Assembly (NCBI RefSeq): GCF_001672975.1
Contig: NZ_LZKU01000143.1
Coordinates: 1-64,000, forward strand
Direction: 5' to 3'
DNA length: 64,000 nucleotides
Source of the DNA: Mycobacterium sp. 1465703.0
GTDB lineage: Bacteria > Actinomycetota > Actinomycetes > Mycobacteriales > Mycobacteriaceae
Position numbers and translations under genes: made by a program. Below the pieces are notes generated by a model that was not told the origin of the DNA, did not search any database, and saw only the letters and a list, made by a program, of their open reading frames with translations. This document shows, one piece after another, positions 10,775 through 19,296 of this stretch. The stretch's first letter is position 1; every line of letters starts with the position of its first letter.

Positions 10775-11215
10775 TCAAGAGCCTGTGGTCGAGCAATCGG
10801 CGCACAGGCCCCAATAGATGACTTCGGCCTCGTCGAGAACGAAGCCATCAAGAACGTTGTCGTCGTCGGAGGGGGTGAGGCAGGGAGCGTCACCGACGGC
10901 GCAGTCGATGTCGGCAATGATCCCGCACGACCGGCAGACGACGTGGTGATGGTTGTCGCCGACGCGCGATTCGTAGCGCGCGACCATGCCCAAGGGCTGG
11001 ATGCGGCGAACCAAACCGACAGAGGTCAGCGCATTGAGGACGTCGTAGACGGCTTGGCGGGACACGTCGGGCAGGCCCACGCGCACCGCCGAGAAGATCG
11101 TCTCGGTATCGGCGTGCGGATTGGCGTCCACGACTTCCAGCACGGCAACCCTGGGCCGGGTCACCCGTAGATCGGCCCTCCGCAACCTTTCCGCGTAATC
11201 GGCCGTCGATGACAC
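10775..11215 (-). CDS. furA: Ferric-uptake-family repressor FurA
   Basis: 146 residues from GTG 11215 (VSSTADYAERL). N-terminal winged helix: LRRADLRVTRPRVAVLE and LPDVSRQAVYDVLNALTSV. Metal-binding dimerisation domain: ARYESRVGDNHHHVVCRSCG with the HHH and CxxC, then DIDCAVGDAPC and GLCADC, giving the structural Cys pairs. It follows M. tuberculosis FurA closely; that protein represses its own promoter and katG and is inactivated by oxidation. An in-frame ATG lies 18 bases upstream (11233), but GTG is the start used in relatives and sits next to the -10 box, which implies a leaderless mRNA. Confidence 0.95.
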   Translation of the reverse strand: MSSTADYAERLRRADLRVTRPRVAVLEVVDANPHADTETIFSAVRVGLPDVSRQAVYDVLNALTSVGLVRRIQPLGMVARYESRVGDNHHHVVCRSCGIIADIDCAVGDAPCLTPSDDDNVLDGFVLDEAEVIYWGLCADCSTTGS

Positions 11216-11221
11216 GCCACC

Positions 11222-11251
11222 AATATGACGCACTTATCTGGAACGAGTCAA
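11222..11251 (-). promoter_or_regulatory. furA promoter with FurA-box-like sequence
   Basis: Read on the minus strand: TTGACT (11251-11246) and CATATT (11227-11222), 18 bases apart, with GTG 11215 seven bases downstream, so transcription probably begins at or near the start codon. The region CGTTCCAGATAAG and GTCATATTG matches my recollection of the M. tuberculosis furA operator and promoter, supporting autoregulation. Confidence 0.75.
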
Positions 11252-11278
11252 GACTTTCTTGTGAAGTGTGCCACAACG

Positions 11279-11307
11279 CTGGGTGACGAATGAGCTGAGT
11301 CACCCAG
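11279..11307 (-). terminator. Hairpin after the L,D-transpeptidase gene
   Basis: CTGGGTGAC (11279-11287) and GTCACCCAG (11299-11307) form a perfect 9-bp stem just beyond the transpeptidase stop and upstream of the furA promoter on the same strand. There is no clear U tract, as is usual in mycobacteria. Confidence 0.5.
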
Positions 11308-11309
11308 GA

Positions 11310-12599
11310 TCAGGTGGGTCTGAGTGCACTGCCCTTGCGCCAATCCTCCCAGCTGAGCGTCCAGTCGCCGTTCTGCGCCAGCGTCAGCGGAGGGCCACCG
11401 CTGTTGCGGATTTCGACCACGTCGCCCGGTACCGAAAAGTCGAAGAACCATTTCGCGTTGTCGGCGTTGAGGTTCAGGCAGCCATGCGATGTGTCCTGGC
11501 GCCCCTGGGCCCATACCGTCGCGTCGAGCTCGTGCAGATAGATGCCGTCGCTGCTGATCTTGGTGGCCCAATTGATGGTCTCGCGGTATCCGAGCCTGGA
11601 GTTCTTCGGCAGCCCGAACGTCGAGGAGTCCATGATGACGGGATTGCCCTTGTCGAGGACGGTGTAGACCCCGGATGGGGTCCATAGCGAGATGGTCTTT
11701 CCGCCGACGTCTTCGGTGCCGCCCATACCCATCGAGGTGGGCATGGTGCGCTGCAGAATCCCGTTGCTGAAGACGCTGACCTGGTGGGTAGCGTCGTCGG
11801 CGATTGATACGTGTGCATCGCCGACGCGAAAGGACACCTTGGTGTCGTCTTGCCCGAATAGACCGTCGCCCAAGGCGATTCCGTAGATTTTCGCCTCGGC
11901 GGTGACGGTCGTTCCCGGTGCGTAGTAGCGCTCGGGTCGCCAATGCGCGTTCTGGTCGTCGACCCAGTACCAGGAACCCTCGACTTTCGGGTTGGTGGTC
12001 ACCGACAGCTGCCGCTCGGCGGCCGGCCGATCGGCGATTTTCTCGTCGAAGTGCGCCACGACCACCATTCCGACGCCGTAGGTGCCGCCGTCGCGCAATG
12101 GGGCCTCCGAGGTGGTGGTGAACGACACCTTGGTCTGGTTGGACGGCTTCAGCGTGGAGAACGACGAAACCTGCTTGGCCGCAACGCCGCTGACGCCACT
12201 GCTGGTGACCGTCAAAGTGTAGGTGCGCCCGTAGCCCAGCGGGACCGTCGGCTTCCATACCGTGTTATCCGGCGTCATGACGCCTTCGACCGGTTTACCG
12301 CTCTCGTTGACCATGTCGACGCCGGTCAGGGTCCCATTGTCGGCTTTGACGATGACCGGGGCGACCGGGTCGACGTCACGTGCGTCGGGTCCGGGAGTAA
12401 TCGTTATTTGGGCCGGCTCAGCCGTTTTCGCGGGTGAGTCGCCTTGACGGCAATCGCCGCCCGGGCAATGTGAGGTCGACGCAACGTATATCGCGCCCAC
12501 CACGGCGATGATCGCGAACACCGCGAGCAAGAGTCGGCGAGACCGGCTGACCCGCAGGATCCGGCCGCCGAGTCGATCGGGGTTCTGGGACATCATCAA
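11310..12599 (-). CDS. L,D-transpeptidase (YkuD) with Ig-like domains, membrane anchored
   Basis: 429 residues. A short cytoplasmic N terminus is followed by one membrane segment (RLLLAVFAIIAVVGAIYVA, about 22-40). Two Ig-like domains follow: ITITPGPDARDVDPVAPV and LGYGRTYTLTV for the first, then VSVTT-type repeats with VEGSWYWVDDQNAHWRPERYY. The C-terminal YkuD catalytic domain has DTSHGCLNLN (His372, Cys374). It forms 3-3 cross-links in peptidoglycan in the periplasm and is the target of carbapenems in this family. The architecture is that of LdtB-like enzymes; I cannot decide which M. tuberculosis Ldt is the ortholog. Upstream of furA in the same direction, but a hairpin separates them. 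Confidence 0.92.
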   Translation of the reverse strand: MMMSQNPDRLGGRILRVSRSRRLLLAVFAIIAVVGAIYVASTSHCPGGDCRQGDSPAKTAEPAQITITPGPDARDVDPVAPVIVKADNGTLTGVDMVNESGKPVEGVMTPDNTVWKPTVPLGYGRTYTLTVTSSGVSGVAAKQVSSFSTLKPSNQTKVSFTTTSEAPLRDGGTYGVGMVVVAHFDEKIADRPAAERQLSVTTNPKVEGSWYWVDDQNAHWRPERYYAPGTTVTAEAKIYGIALGDGLFGQDDTKVSFRVGDAHVSIADDATHQVSVFSNGILQRTMPTSMGMGGTEDVGGKTISLWTPSGVYTVLDKGNPVIMDSSTFGLPKNSRLGYRETINWATKISSDGIYLHELDATVWAQGRQDTSHGCLNLNADNAKWFFDFSVPGDVVEIRNSGGPPLTLAQNGDWTLSWEDWRKGSALRPT

Positions 12600-12650
12600 G
12601 CTGCCGAATACCTGCTTTCTGGTTCTCGCAGGCGCGAACTTCTGCCCAGC

Positions 12651-12686
12651 GAAGTCGATGTTGTAGATGAAGTCGATGTTGTAGAT
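12651..12686. repeat. Two perfect 18-bp direct repeats
   Basis: GAAGTCGATGTTGTAGAT occurs twice in tandem in the 181-base divergent gap between the L,D-transpeptidase (start 12599) and the coiled-coil gene (start 12781). A tandem pair of this size in a divergent promoter could be a regulator site or a slippage product. Confidence 0.85.
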
Positions 12687-12780
12687 GAGGTATCCCGCGA
12701 CATGCGGTTTTTAAACCGACATCCGGCGCGGCTTCGTCACCGAGCACGGTCATCGGCCGTTCGCGAGAGATCATGGCCTT

Positions 12781-13602
12781 ATGGCCGATGAGGAACTCGA
12801 CAGCCTGTATGACGTGCCGCCCAAGGAGTTCGCCGCGCAACGCGCCGAATTGGCAGCCGCCGCCAAACAGCGCGGTGATACCGACGCAGCGAAACGCATT
12901 TCCGCCACCAAAAAACCCACCACTGCGGCCTGGGTCGTCAACCGGCTGGCGCTGCGGCACACGGACACCCGACAGCGGCTTGCCGACCTCGGTGAGCGAT
13001 TGCGCGCCGCGCACGCCGCGATGGATGGTGGACGCATCCGGGACCTGTCGGCCGAGCAACGCAAACTCATCGACCAACTCACCCGCAAGGCGCTGGGCGC
13101 GGCGGATGTGAAGCAACCGTCGGCGACCATACGCGAAGACCTGATCAGCACACTGCAAGCCGCCATCGCCGACCCGCAGATCGCAGCGCGGCTCGGCCGG
13201 TTAACCCGGCCCGAACAGTGGTCGGGCTTTGGCGCCTTCGGCGATGCGGTACCCGAATCGGCGAGCACCGACAGCGAATCGTCGAAGCGGCAGAGCACCC
13301 CGGCGCGGAAACGACCCGCTGCGCAGCAGGCGGACGACAAGGCACGCGGCCAACGGCGAGAGAAGTTCAGCGCCGCCGTCGCCAACGCGGAACGCGTCAA
13401 AGCTCAGGCCGATCACCTGGTGTCGGAGCGACAAGACCAACGGGACGCCGCCCGGCAACATCGCGACGAAGCCGCGCGGGTGTTGCGGGCTGCCGAGCGG
13501 GAACTCAGCAGCGCCGAGAAGGATTACCGGAAAGCAAAGGAAGCCAGCCGGGCCGCCGCGGATTCGGTGCGCGAGGCAAAGGCCCGGTTGAAGCGGGCGT
13601 GA
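12781..13602 (+). CDS. Coiled-coil hypothetical protein
   Basis: 273 residues, no signal peptide or membrane segment. The N-terminal part has LYDVPPKEFAAQRAELAAAA and ATKKPTTAAWVVNRLALR, a pattern I recall from conserved actinobacterial hypothetical proteins. A basic, Ser/Lys-rich linker lies at about 160-190. The last 90 residues are a long charged helix (ANAERVKAQADHLVSERQ to REAKARLKRA), almost certainly coiled coil. It may bind nucleic acid or act as a scaffold, but no known function is evident. Divergent from the L,D-transpeptidase and 48 bases ahead of the FAD/Rieske oxidoreductase on the same strand. Confidence 0.7.
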   Translation: MADEELDSLYDVPPKEFAAQRAELAAAAKQRGDTDAAKRISATKKPTTAAWVVNRLALRHTDTRQRLADLGERLRAAHAAMDGGRIRDLSAEQRKLIDQLTRKALGAADVKQPSATIREDLISTLQAAIADPQIAARLGRLTRPEQWSGFGAFGDAVPESASTDSESSKRQSTPARKRPAAQQADDKARGQRREKFSAAVANAERVKAQADHLVSERQDQRDAARQHRDEAARVLRAAERELSSAEKDYRKAKEASRAAADSVREAKARLKRA

Positions 13603-13649
13603 GCTCGCCACCGCGTTTCCCGGCGCCGGTCCGGGGTATCAGCACAGCC

Positions 13650-15155
13650 GTGACTTCTTTGTGGATGACAGAACGCACCGAACAGCCTTGGGCGGCAAGC
13701 CAGCTTGACCACGGCCCAGCATCCGCCGACGTCATCGTCGTCGGTGCCGGCATCACCGGTTTGATGACGGCGGTCCTGCTGGCTCGCGCGGGCAAGGACG
13801 TGCTGGTGCTGGAGGCTCGCACGGTGGGGGCCTGCGCGACCGGAAACACCACCGCCAAAATTAGCCTGCTGCAGGGCAGTCAGCTCTCCAAGGTGCTGCC
13901 ACGGCACGGCAGGGATTTGGCACGCGCATATGTCGACGGCAATCGCGAAGGCCAGGAGTGGGTGCTGGAGTACTGCGAGGCGCACGACGTGGCGGTGCAA
14001 CGCGAGGATGCCTACACCTATGCCCAGTCGGTGCGCGGCGTCCCGTCGGCGCGCGCCGAGCTCGCGGCATGTCAGGCGGTCGGCCTGCCCGTGGTGTGGG
14101 ACGACGATGCCGACGTGCCGTTCGCGTACCACGGCGGTGTGCGGTTGGCCGAGCAGGCGCAGTTCGACCCGATGTCTTTCCTCGACTCGCTGGCCGTCGA
14201 GCTGCTCAACCGCGGTGGTCGGCTGGTGGAGCACAGCCGGGTGCGGCGGGTCTCCTGGCGCGGAAAAAAGGTGCGCGTGCATGTCAACGACACGGCCGAG
14301 CGAGACGTCGAACTTCAGGCCGACCAGTTAGTGCTTGCCACCGGGATCCCGATCCTGGATCGCGGCGGTTATTTCGCGCGGGTGAAGCCGAGCCGGTCCT
14401 ACTGCCTGGCCTTCAAGGTCCCGGGCAACATCACCAGGCCGATGATGATCTCCACCGACTCGCCGACGCGGTCGGTGCGATATGCGCCGGTCGCCGACGG
14501 CGAAAGGCTGATCGTGGGTGGCGCCGGTCATACCGTGGGCCGTGAAAAGAGTCCGTCCGAAGCGCTGGACGAGCTGTCGGCGTGGGCCCGCAAGCACTAC
14601 CCGGGTGCAGTGCAGACCCACTTCTGGTCGGCCCAGGACTACACGCCCATCGACCACCTGCCCTACGTGGGCCCCATCCTGCCGAACACCGAAAGTATCT
14701 TTGTCGCAACAGGTTTCAATAAGTGGGGGATGACCAATGGCCCGGCCGCGGCACTGGCGCTGTCGAGCCGCATCCTGGGCGGGCGGATGGATTGGGCCCG
14801 CGCGTTCGCCAGCTGGAGTCCGCATGAGCTCTCGGGCCTGGCGACCGCCCTGCAAGCCAACCTCGAGGTTGGCTTCAATCTGACGAAGGGCTGGATCACC
14901 CCGGCGATACGCACTCACCGCCGCAGCCCCGCCGACGGCGAAGGCGGCGTGGTGAGTGGTCCGCCGTGGCATTTGGAGGCCCGCTGCCGGGTGGACGGCA
15001 CCGAACACCGCGTGTCACCGGTCTGCCCGCATCTGGGCGGCATCGTGAACTGGAACGACGCCGACCAAGCGTGGGAGTGCCCGTTGCACGGGTCTCGGTT
15101 CGCGCCCGATGGCACGCTGCTGGAAGGACCGGCCACTCGCGACCTGACCGCGTAG
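13650..15155 (+). CDS. FAD-dependent oxidoreductase with C-terminal Rieske domain
   Basis: About 501 residues from GTG 13650 (an ATG at 13665 is possible). The N-terminal Rossmann motif is ADVIVVGAGITGLMTAVLLARAG; a DAO-type fold follows, with GNTTAKISLLQG and the FAD-contacting end IFVATGFNKWGMTNGPAAA. The last 70 residues are a Rieske [2Fe-2S] domain with CPHLGG and CPLHGSRF supplying two Cys and two His. This DadA/glycine-oxidase-like plus Rieske architecture is known in bacteria, but the substrate is undefined. Cytoplasmic; no signal. Converges with the methyltransferase at 15169. Confidence 0.88.
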   Translation: MTSLWMTERTEQPWAASQLDHGPASADVIVVGAGITGLMTAVLLARAGKDVLVLEARTVGACATGNTTAKISLLQGSQLSKVLPRHGRDLARAYVDGNREGQEWVLEYCEAHDVAVQREDAYTYAQSVRGVPSARAELAACQAVGLPVVWDDDADVPFAYHGGVRLAEQAQFDPMSFLDSLAVELLNRGGRLVEHSRVRRVSWRGKKVRVHVNDTAERDVELQADQLVLATGIPILDRGGYFARVKPSRSYCLAFKVPGNITRPMMISTDSPTRSVRYAPVADGERLIVGGAGHTVGREKSPSEALDELSAWARKHYPGAVQTHFWSAQDYTPIDHLPYVGPILPNTESIFVATGFNKWGMTNGPAAALALSSRILGGRMDWARAFASWSPHELSGLATALQANLEVGFNLTKGWITPAIRTHRRSPADGEGGVVSGPPWHLEARCRVDGTEHRVSPVCPHLGGIVNWNDADQAWECPLHGSRFAPDGTLLEGPATRDLTA

Positions 15156-15168
15156 GCCCGCGCCGTAT

Positions 15169-16212
15169 TCAGTCCGTCTTCTGGAAAACGAGCCAGCGCA
15201 GTTCGATCGGCGAGTCGTCGCGTTCGACGTCGAACACGTCGAGCCCGCTTGCCCACCCCTCGAACCAGCCGGTGGGCGGCCAAGCGCCCGGCGCTGAACC
15301 TGCCTTCTCGTAGTCGTAGGCGGAGTCGTCGGCGACAAGCTCGAGCGGTAGACCGGCCGCCGCAGCGGCCACCTCGTCGCGGGTGAAGGTCATGCTGTTG
15401 CACTGCTGACTGAGTTGCACTGCGGCGTCGTCCGGAACGTAACCGTCGCGGGCCAGGAAGATGTTGAAGACCAGACGCCCACCGGGCGCCAGACAATCCG
15501 TGGCGAGTTCGAACATGCCGCGCAACTCGTGGCTGGTGCGGAAGTCGGGAACCACTTCTGAGAGCACCATCAGCTGGTACTCCTCGCGAACGTCCTCCAT
15601 GGCCGTGAAGACGTCGCTTTGAATGACGTTCACGCTCAGCGATTCGCCGGCGGCTTCGGAAACGATGACCTCCGCGAACTTCGCGGTCATCTCGACCGCA
15701 TCGACCGGATGTCCGCGTCGGGCCAGGGCCAGGGCGTTGCGCCCGGTCCCCGCGCCGACGTCCAATATCCGGTACGTGCTGGCGTCGGCCGCTTCGGCGG
15801 CCAGGGCCAGCACGCGTGCGTCTGGCTCGGTGCCGAACAGCGGCGGTGGGCGGACCTCCATCCACTGGTCGTAGTCGGCCGCCACCGTCCGCCAATCGGC
15901 TTGGACGCGGAAATTGACGCCCGTCCCGAAGGGAGCCTGATAGGAGATGACCACCTCCGACCGAGGGGACGCCTTGAAGGCCTTTTCCAGCTCGCCTTTC
16001 AGCGCGGTCCGCAGCTGTGCGGCTTGTTCGGGTGCGTACCAGACGCCCAGGGTGGCACAGACGTTGCCGCACAACTGGACGTACTCGTCGATCAGGGCCG
16101 GCACCGCCGGCACCCGGATATGGCCCTCGGCCGACAACCGGCGGTACAGCCGCCTGATCAGCGCTTCGCGCAACATCATCGGATCGAACGAGCTACTCGG
16201 CGGATCCTGCAC
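15169..16212 (-). CDS. Class I SAM-dependent methyltransferase with N-terminal extension
   Basis: 347 residues. An N-terminal domain of about 110 residues (LREALIRRLYRRLSAEGHIR, LIDEYVQLCGNVCATLGV) precedes a methyltransferase domain with ILDVGAGTGRNALALARRG (motif I), VDAVEMTAKFAEV (motif II), VNVIQSDVF and the strand LAPGGRLVFNIFLA. A linker segment QADWRTVAADYDQWMEVRPPP joins the two. It follows the Rv1524-like glycosyltransferase on the same strand after 60 bases, so the two may be cotranscribed. A methylated glycolipid product is possible but inferred only from this pairing. Confidence 0.82.
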   Translation of the reverse strand: MQDPPSSSFDPMMLREALIRRLYRRLSAEGHIRVPAVPALIDEYVQLCGNVCATLGVWYAPEQAAQLRTALKGELEKAFKASPRSEVVISYQAPFGTGVNFRVQADWRTVAADYDQWMEVRPPPLFGTEPDARVLALAAEAADASTYRILDVGAGTGRNALALARRGHPVDAVEMTAKFAEVIVSEAAGESLSVNVIQSDVFTAMEDVREEYQLMVLSEVVPDFRTSHELRGMFELATDCLAPGGRLVFNIFLARDGYVPDDAAVQLSQQCNSMTFTRDEVAAAAAGLPLELVADDSAYDYEKAGSAPGAWPPTGWFEGWASGLDVFDVERDDSPIELRWLVFQKTD

Positions 16213-16272
16213 CAGAACCTTTTACACGACCGGCGGGCTTTACACCACCGCTGAGACGAACGGCCGGCACGG

Positions 16273-17445
16273 CTATGCGCGTTCGGCGGCGCCCTCGAGG
16301 AGATCGGCCGCCCTCGCAATGCTTTCCGTCGATGTGGTCACTTGGGTAGCGACCTCCCGGGCCCTGCTGAGGTAATGGGCAGCACGCACCGAACGCAGAT
16401 CGGCGACCAGCGAGTCGAGGGTGGAGTCCGAGAACGCCCGCCCCAGGCCGACTTCCAACCTGTTGACCGCCTCAGCCCATATCGGCTGATCGAGCCAGAG
16501 CCAGAGAATCAACATGGGCACGCCCGCCCGCATGCCCGCTGCAGTGGTTCCGGCGCCCCCGTGGTGCACGATCGCGCGGCAGGCTGGAAAGACGGCGGCA
16601 TGGTTCACCGCCTCCACGATCTTCACGTGGTCGGCGGGCGGGATGTGGGTGAAATCGTTTGGGCCGCTGCAGATCAACGCACGCTCGCCGATTTGCGCGC
16701 AGGCCGCGCTGATCACGGCGACCGTCTCGGCGGGGGAGGTGACGGGGGTGCTGCCGAATCCGAAGTAGATCGGCGGCGTCCCATCGGCTATCCAGGACAA
16801 CACCTCGTCGTCGGCATCGGCCGGTATTCCGAGCGTCAACGAACCCACGAAGGGGCGTCGGTACCCCGAGCAGGCCCATTGCTGCGCCAGTTCGGGCGCG
16901 CAGAGCTCGTCGTAGGTCTGTATCTCGAGCGCTGGTTGCGCCGGCCGCTCGGCGTCGTCGCGCAAACCGAGCGCGCGCCGCTGGGCCCCTTCGGCCGCAC
17001 TGGTGACGTCGGATTGCAGCCCGCCGAGTTCCAGGATGTCGGCGGGAAAGAAGTGCAGCGCGGCCAGCGGTATGCCGAGATGCTCCGCGACGTTCGCGGC
17101 GAGCCGCTGCTCGTTCATCCCGGCCACCAGCAGGTCGGCGCCCGCCGCCAACGACGCCAGCGTCTCGCTCTTGCCGGTCCACACCTTGGTGACCCGCTCG
17201 ATGATTTGCGGCAACGCGCTCATCGGGTTGTGCACGTTGCGGACGAAATTGGTCGCCATGTGGATCTGTTCGCGGGTGTCGGGTCCGTAAGCGACCGCGG
17301 CAAGCTCCGCCGCCTCGGCCAATCCGGTCATGTTGGGCGGGACTGCGACGACGACCTCGTGGCCGCGGCGTTGTAGCTCCCGTGCTGCGGCGGCGCAGGG
17401 TTCGACGTCGCCGCGGCTGCCGTAGGCGGCCAGCACAATTTTCAT
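16273..17445 (-). CDS. GT1-type glycosyltransferase, Rv1524/Rv1526c-like
   Basis: 390 residues from ATG 17445 (MKIVLAAYGSRGDVEP) with GAGG upstream. The N terminus is the acceptor domain typical of sterol/macrolide/GPL glycosyltransferases (GSRGDVEPCAAAARELQRRG). The C-terminal donor site has PIYFGFGSTPVTSP, ALICSGPNDF and HHGGAGTTAAGMRAGVP. It closely resembles M. tuberculosis Rv1524 and the Gtf enzymes that glycosylate glycopeptidolipids and related lipids. The frame extends upstream to 17529, but the domain begins at 17445. Probably cytosolic at the inner membrane face. Acceptor unknown; a GPL or other glycolipid is a guess. Confidence 0.88.
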   Translation of the reverse strand: MKIVLAAYGSRGDVEPCAAAARELQRRGHEVVVAVPPNMTGLAEAAELAAVAYGPDTREQIHMATNFVRNVHNPMSALPQIIERVTKVWTGKSETLASLAAGADLLVAGMNEQRLAANVAEHLGIPLAALHFFPADILELGGLQSDVTSAAEGAQRRALGLRDDAERPAQPALEIQTYDELCAPELAQQWACSGYRRPFVGSLTLGIPADADDEVLSWIADGTPPIYFGFGSTPVTSPAETVAVISAACAQIGERALICSGPNDFTHIPPADHVKIVEAVNHAAVFPACRAIVHHGGAGTTAAGMRAGVPMLILWLWLDQPIWAEAVNRLEVGLGRAFSDSTLDSLVADLRSVRAAHYLSRAREVATQVTTSTESIARAADLLEGAAERA

Positions 17446-17895
17446 CAAAGACCTCACTCGCGGGGATGCCACAAATCCAAGCAGAACCGGCGCCGCCCGA
17501 CCTGCTGGGCGTGCCCTAACCCTTTTCACCAGTGCTTAAGGTGCGAGCATGGGCGCGCGGGGCGGTGCGCGAAACCTGCCCGCCCGGTTAGCGCCGGCTG
17601 CGGTGATTTGCGCAATACGAGCCGAACCCTTGTGAGTTTCTGCCGTCATGTGCAGGTAACCTATCGTTAACCCACGGCAACAATTTCGCTGTACAGGTTG
17701 ATGTGGGAGCACTTGCAAACGTGTGAGACCGGTCCCCTAGCACTGGGGACGTCTTATTCGGCCGTCTTCGTTCGCGGCGTTGGCGGCCCGGGAGGGAATG
17801 CGATTTGTTTGCTGCTCGGTTGGCTAACCCCATACGACGCGCATCGAGGCCGTCAATGCCCCTTGTGGCCATGAAAGCGATCGGAGGAGCACGAC
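17446..17895. other. 450-base divergent region upstream of the PPE gene
   Basis: No reading frame here has a recognisable family. A short inverted repeat GTCCCC / GGGGAC (17732-17737 with 17745-17750) is present. A GGAGGAG ribosome site ends just before the PPE start. No PE gene precedes the PPE gene, unlike many PE/PPE pairs. Confidence 0.5.
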
Positions 17896-19278
17896 GTGGA
17901 CTTCGCAGTACTACCGCCGGAGGTTAACTCCGCGCGGATGTACGCCGGTCCGGGGTCGGGACCGATGCTGGCCGCCGCGATGGCATGGGACGAGTTGGCC
18001 GCCGCACTGCAATCGACGGCGACCTCCTATCAGGCCGAGATCACGGCCTTAACCTCCGGTCCATGGGTCGGCCCGTCGTCGGCGTCCATGGTCGCAGCGA
18101 TCACCCCCTATTTGGAGTGGATGCGAACCACCGGCGCCCAGGCCGAAGAAGCCGCCAACCAGGCCAGATCTGCCGCTTACGCCTACGAGACGGCGTTCGC
18201 CCAGACGGTGCCGCCCCCCGTGGTCGCGGCCAACCGCACCCGGCTCGCGACACTTGTCGCAACCAACATCCTGGGGCAGAACACACCGGCGATTGCCCAA
18301 ACCGAGACCGAGTATGCCGAGATGTGGGCGCAAGACACGGCGGCCATGTTCGGCTACGCGGGCACGACGGCCTCGGCAACACGACTGACACCGTTTACCC
18401 AGCCGGACCCGACCAGCAATTCCGGCGCCGGCCAGTCCGAGGCCGTGGCTCAGGCCACCGGCACCGCGGCCGGAAGCACCCAAAACGCCGTGCAGCAATC
18501 ATTCTCTGCGGTACCCAACCTGCTGAGCAACGCTGCGTTCGGGCCCAACCTCGCCGCCGCCCCGGCCTCGACGACGGACGTGCTGGGACTGGGAGCCGAT
18601 CTCACCACGTTCTTCCTCGATGCGCCGGCCAGCGTGGCCGGGCTCAGTATCGACACGCCGGGTACGTTGATCGCTCTTCCGTTCGACGTGGCCGGCACGC
18701 TGACCGGTTTCCACACCGATGACATCGTCAGCGGCTGGGCCGGTGTGCAGTCCTGGCCGGGCACCGGCGCGGTGCCGCCCACCTCATTTCCGGTTATCAC
18801 CAACCCGGCGGGCGGGTTCGGATCGCTGGCGTCAGCGGGGCTTGGCCAGGCCAACACGGTCGGCGGTCTGTCGGTGCCGCCAGGCTGGACGGCGGCCGCC
18901 CCGGCAATTCGTCCGGCCGCCGTCGTCCTGCCCACCACCACCGCCGGCGCCGCCGCGGAAGCCGCGGCCGCCGCCGCTCCCAGTGGGGCCGGGGGTTTAT
19001 TCGGCGAGATGGCCGTGGCGAGCATGGCCGGGCGAGCGATGGCCGGTACCGGGGGTGCCCTGGGGCGCGAGCGGGCCCGGGCCGGCGGGATCGAAAAGGC
19101 GACGCGCGAGGCGCCGAAGGAGCCGACGATCGAGTCGACGGCGACACCGCAGGTTGCGGCGGGCGGCCCGATCACCAGCATCGCCGCCGAGTTGCGCGAA
19201 CTGGCGTCGCTGCGCGACGCCGGGATCTTGACGCAGCAGGAGTTCGAAGAGCAGAAAAAGCGCCTACTGCCAAGCTGA
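17896..19278 (+). CDS. PPE family protein with C-terminal SHOCT-like segment
   Basis: 460 residues from GTG 17896 after GGAGGAG. The PPE domain (1-180) starts MDFAVLPPEVNSARMYAGPG, with the W-x-G turn GPWVGPS and the helix AAAMAWDELAAALQ. Such proteins form helical dimers with PE partners and leave through ESX (type VII) secretion. The middle is Ala/Gly/Pro-rich without long PGRS or MPTR repeats. The last 30 residues, ELRELASLRDAGILTQQEFE then KKRLL, match the short amphipathic SHOCT module, unusual at the end of a PPE protein. No PE gene is adjacent, so a partner must be encoded elsewhere. Confidence 0.92.
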   Translation: MDFAVLPPEVNSARMYAGPGSGPMLAAAMAWDELAAALQSTATSYQAEITALTSGPWVGPSSASMVAAITPYLEWMRTTGAQAEEAANQARSAAYAYETAFAQTVPPPVVAANRTRLATLVATNILGQNTPAIAQTETEYAEMWAQDTAAMFGYAGTTASATRLTPFTQPDPTSNSGAGQSEAVAQATGTAAGSTQNAVQQSFSAVPNLLSNAAFGPNLAAAPASTTDVLGLGADLTTFFLDAPASVAGLSIDTPGTLIALPFDVAGTLTGFHTDDIVSGWAGVQSWPGTGAVPPTSFPVITNPAGGFGSLASAGLGQANTVGGLSVPPGWTAAAPAIRPAAVVLPTTTAGAAAEAAAAAAPSGAGGLFGEMAVASMAGRAMAGTGGALGRERARAGGIEKATREAPKEPTIESTATPQVAAGGPITSIAAELRELASLRDAGILTQQEFEEQKKRLLPS

Positions 19279-19296
19279 TCGCGACCCAATTCCGGT

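Noticed and set aside
13218-13649. Upstream extension of the FAD/Rieske frame
   Set aside because: The frame is open from 13218 but overlaps the coiled-coil gene, and its translation is not protein-like; the oxidoreductase begins at 13650 or 13665.
17732-17750. GTCCCC/GGGGAC stem upstream of the PPE gene as a riboswitch
   Set aside because: Only 6 bp with no further conserved structure visible; too weak to name.
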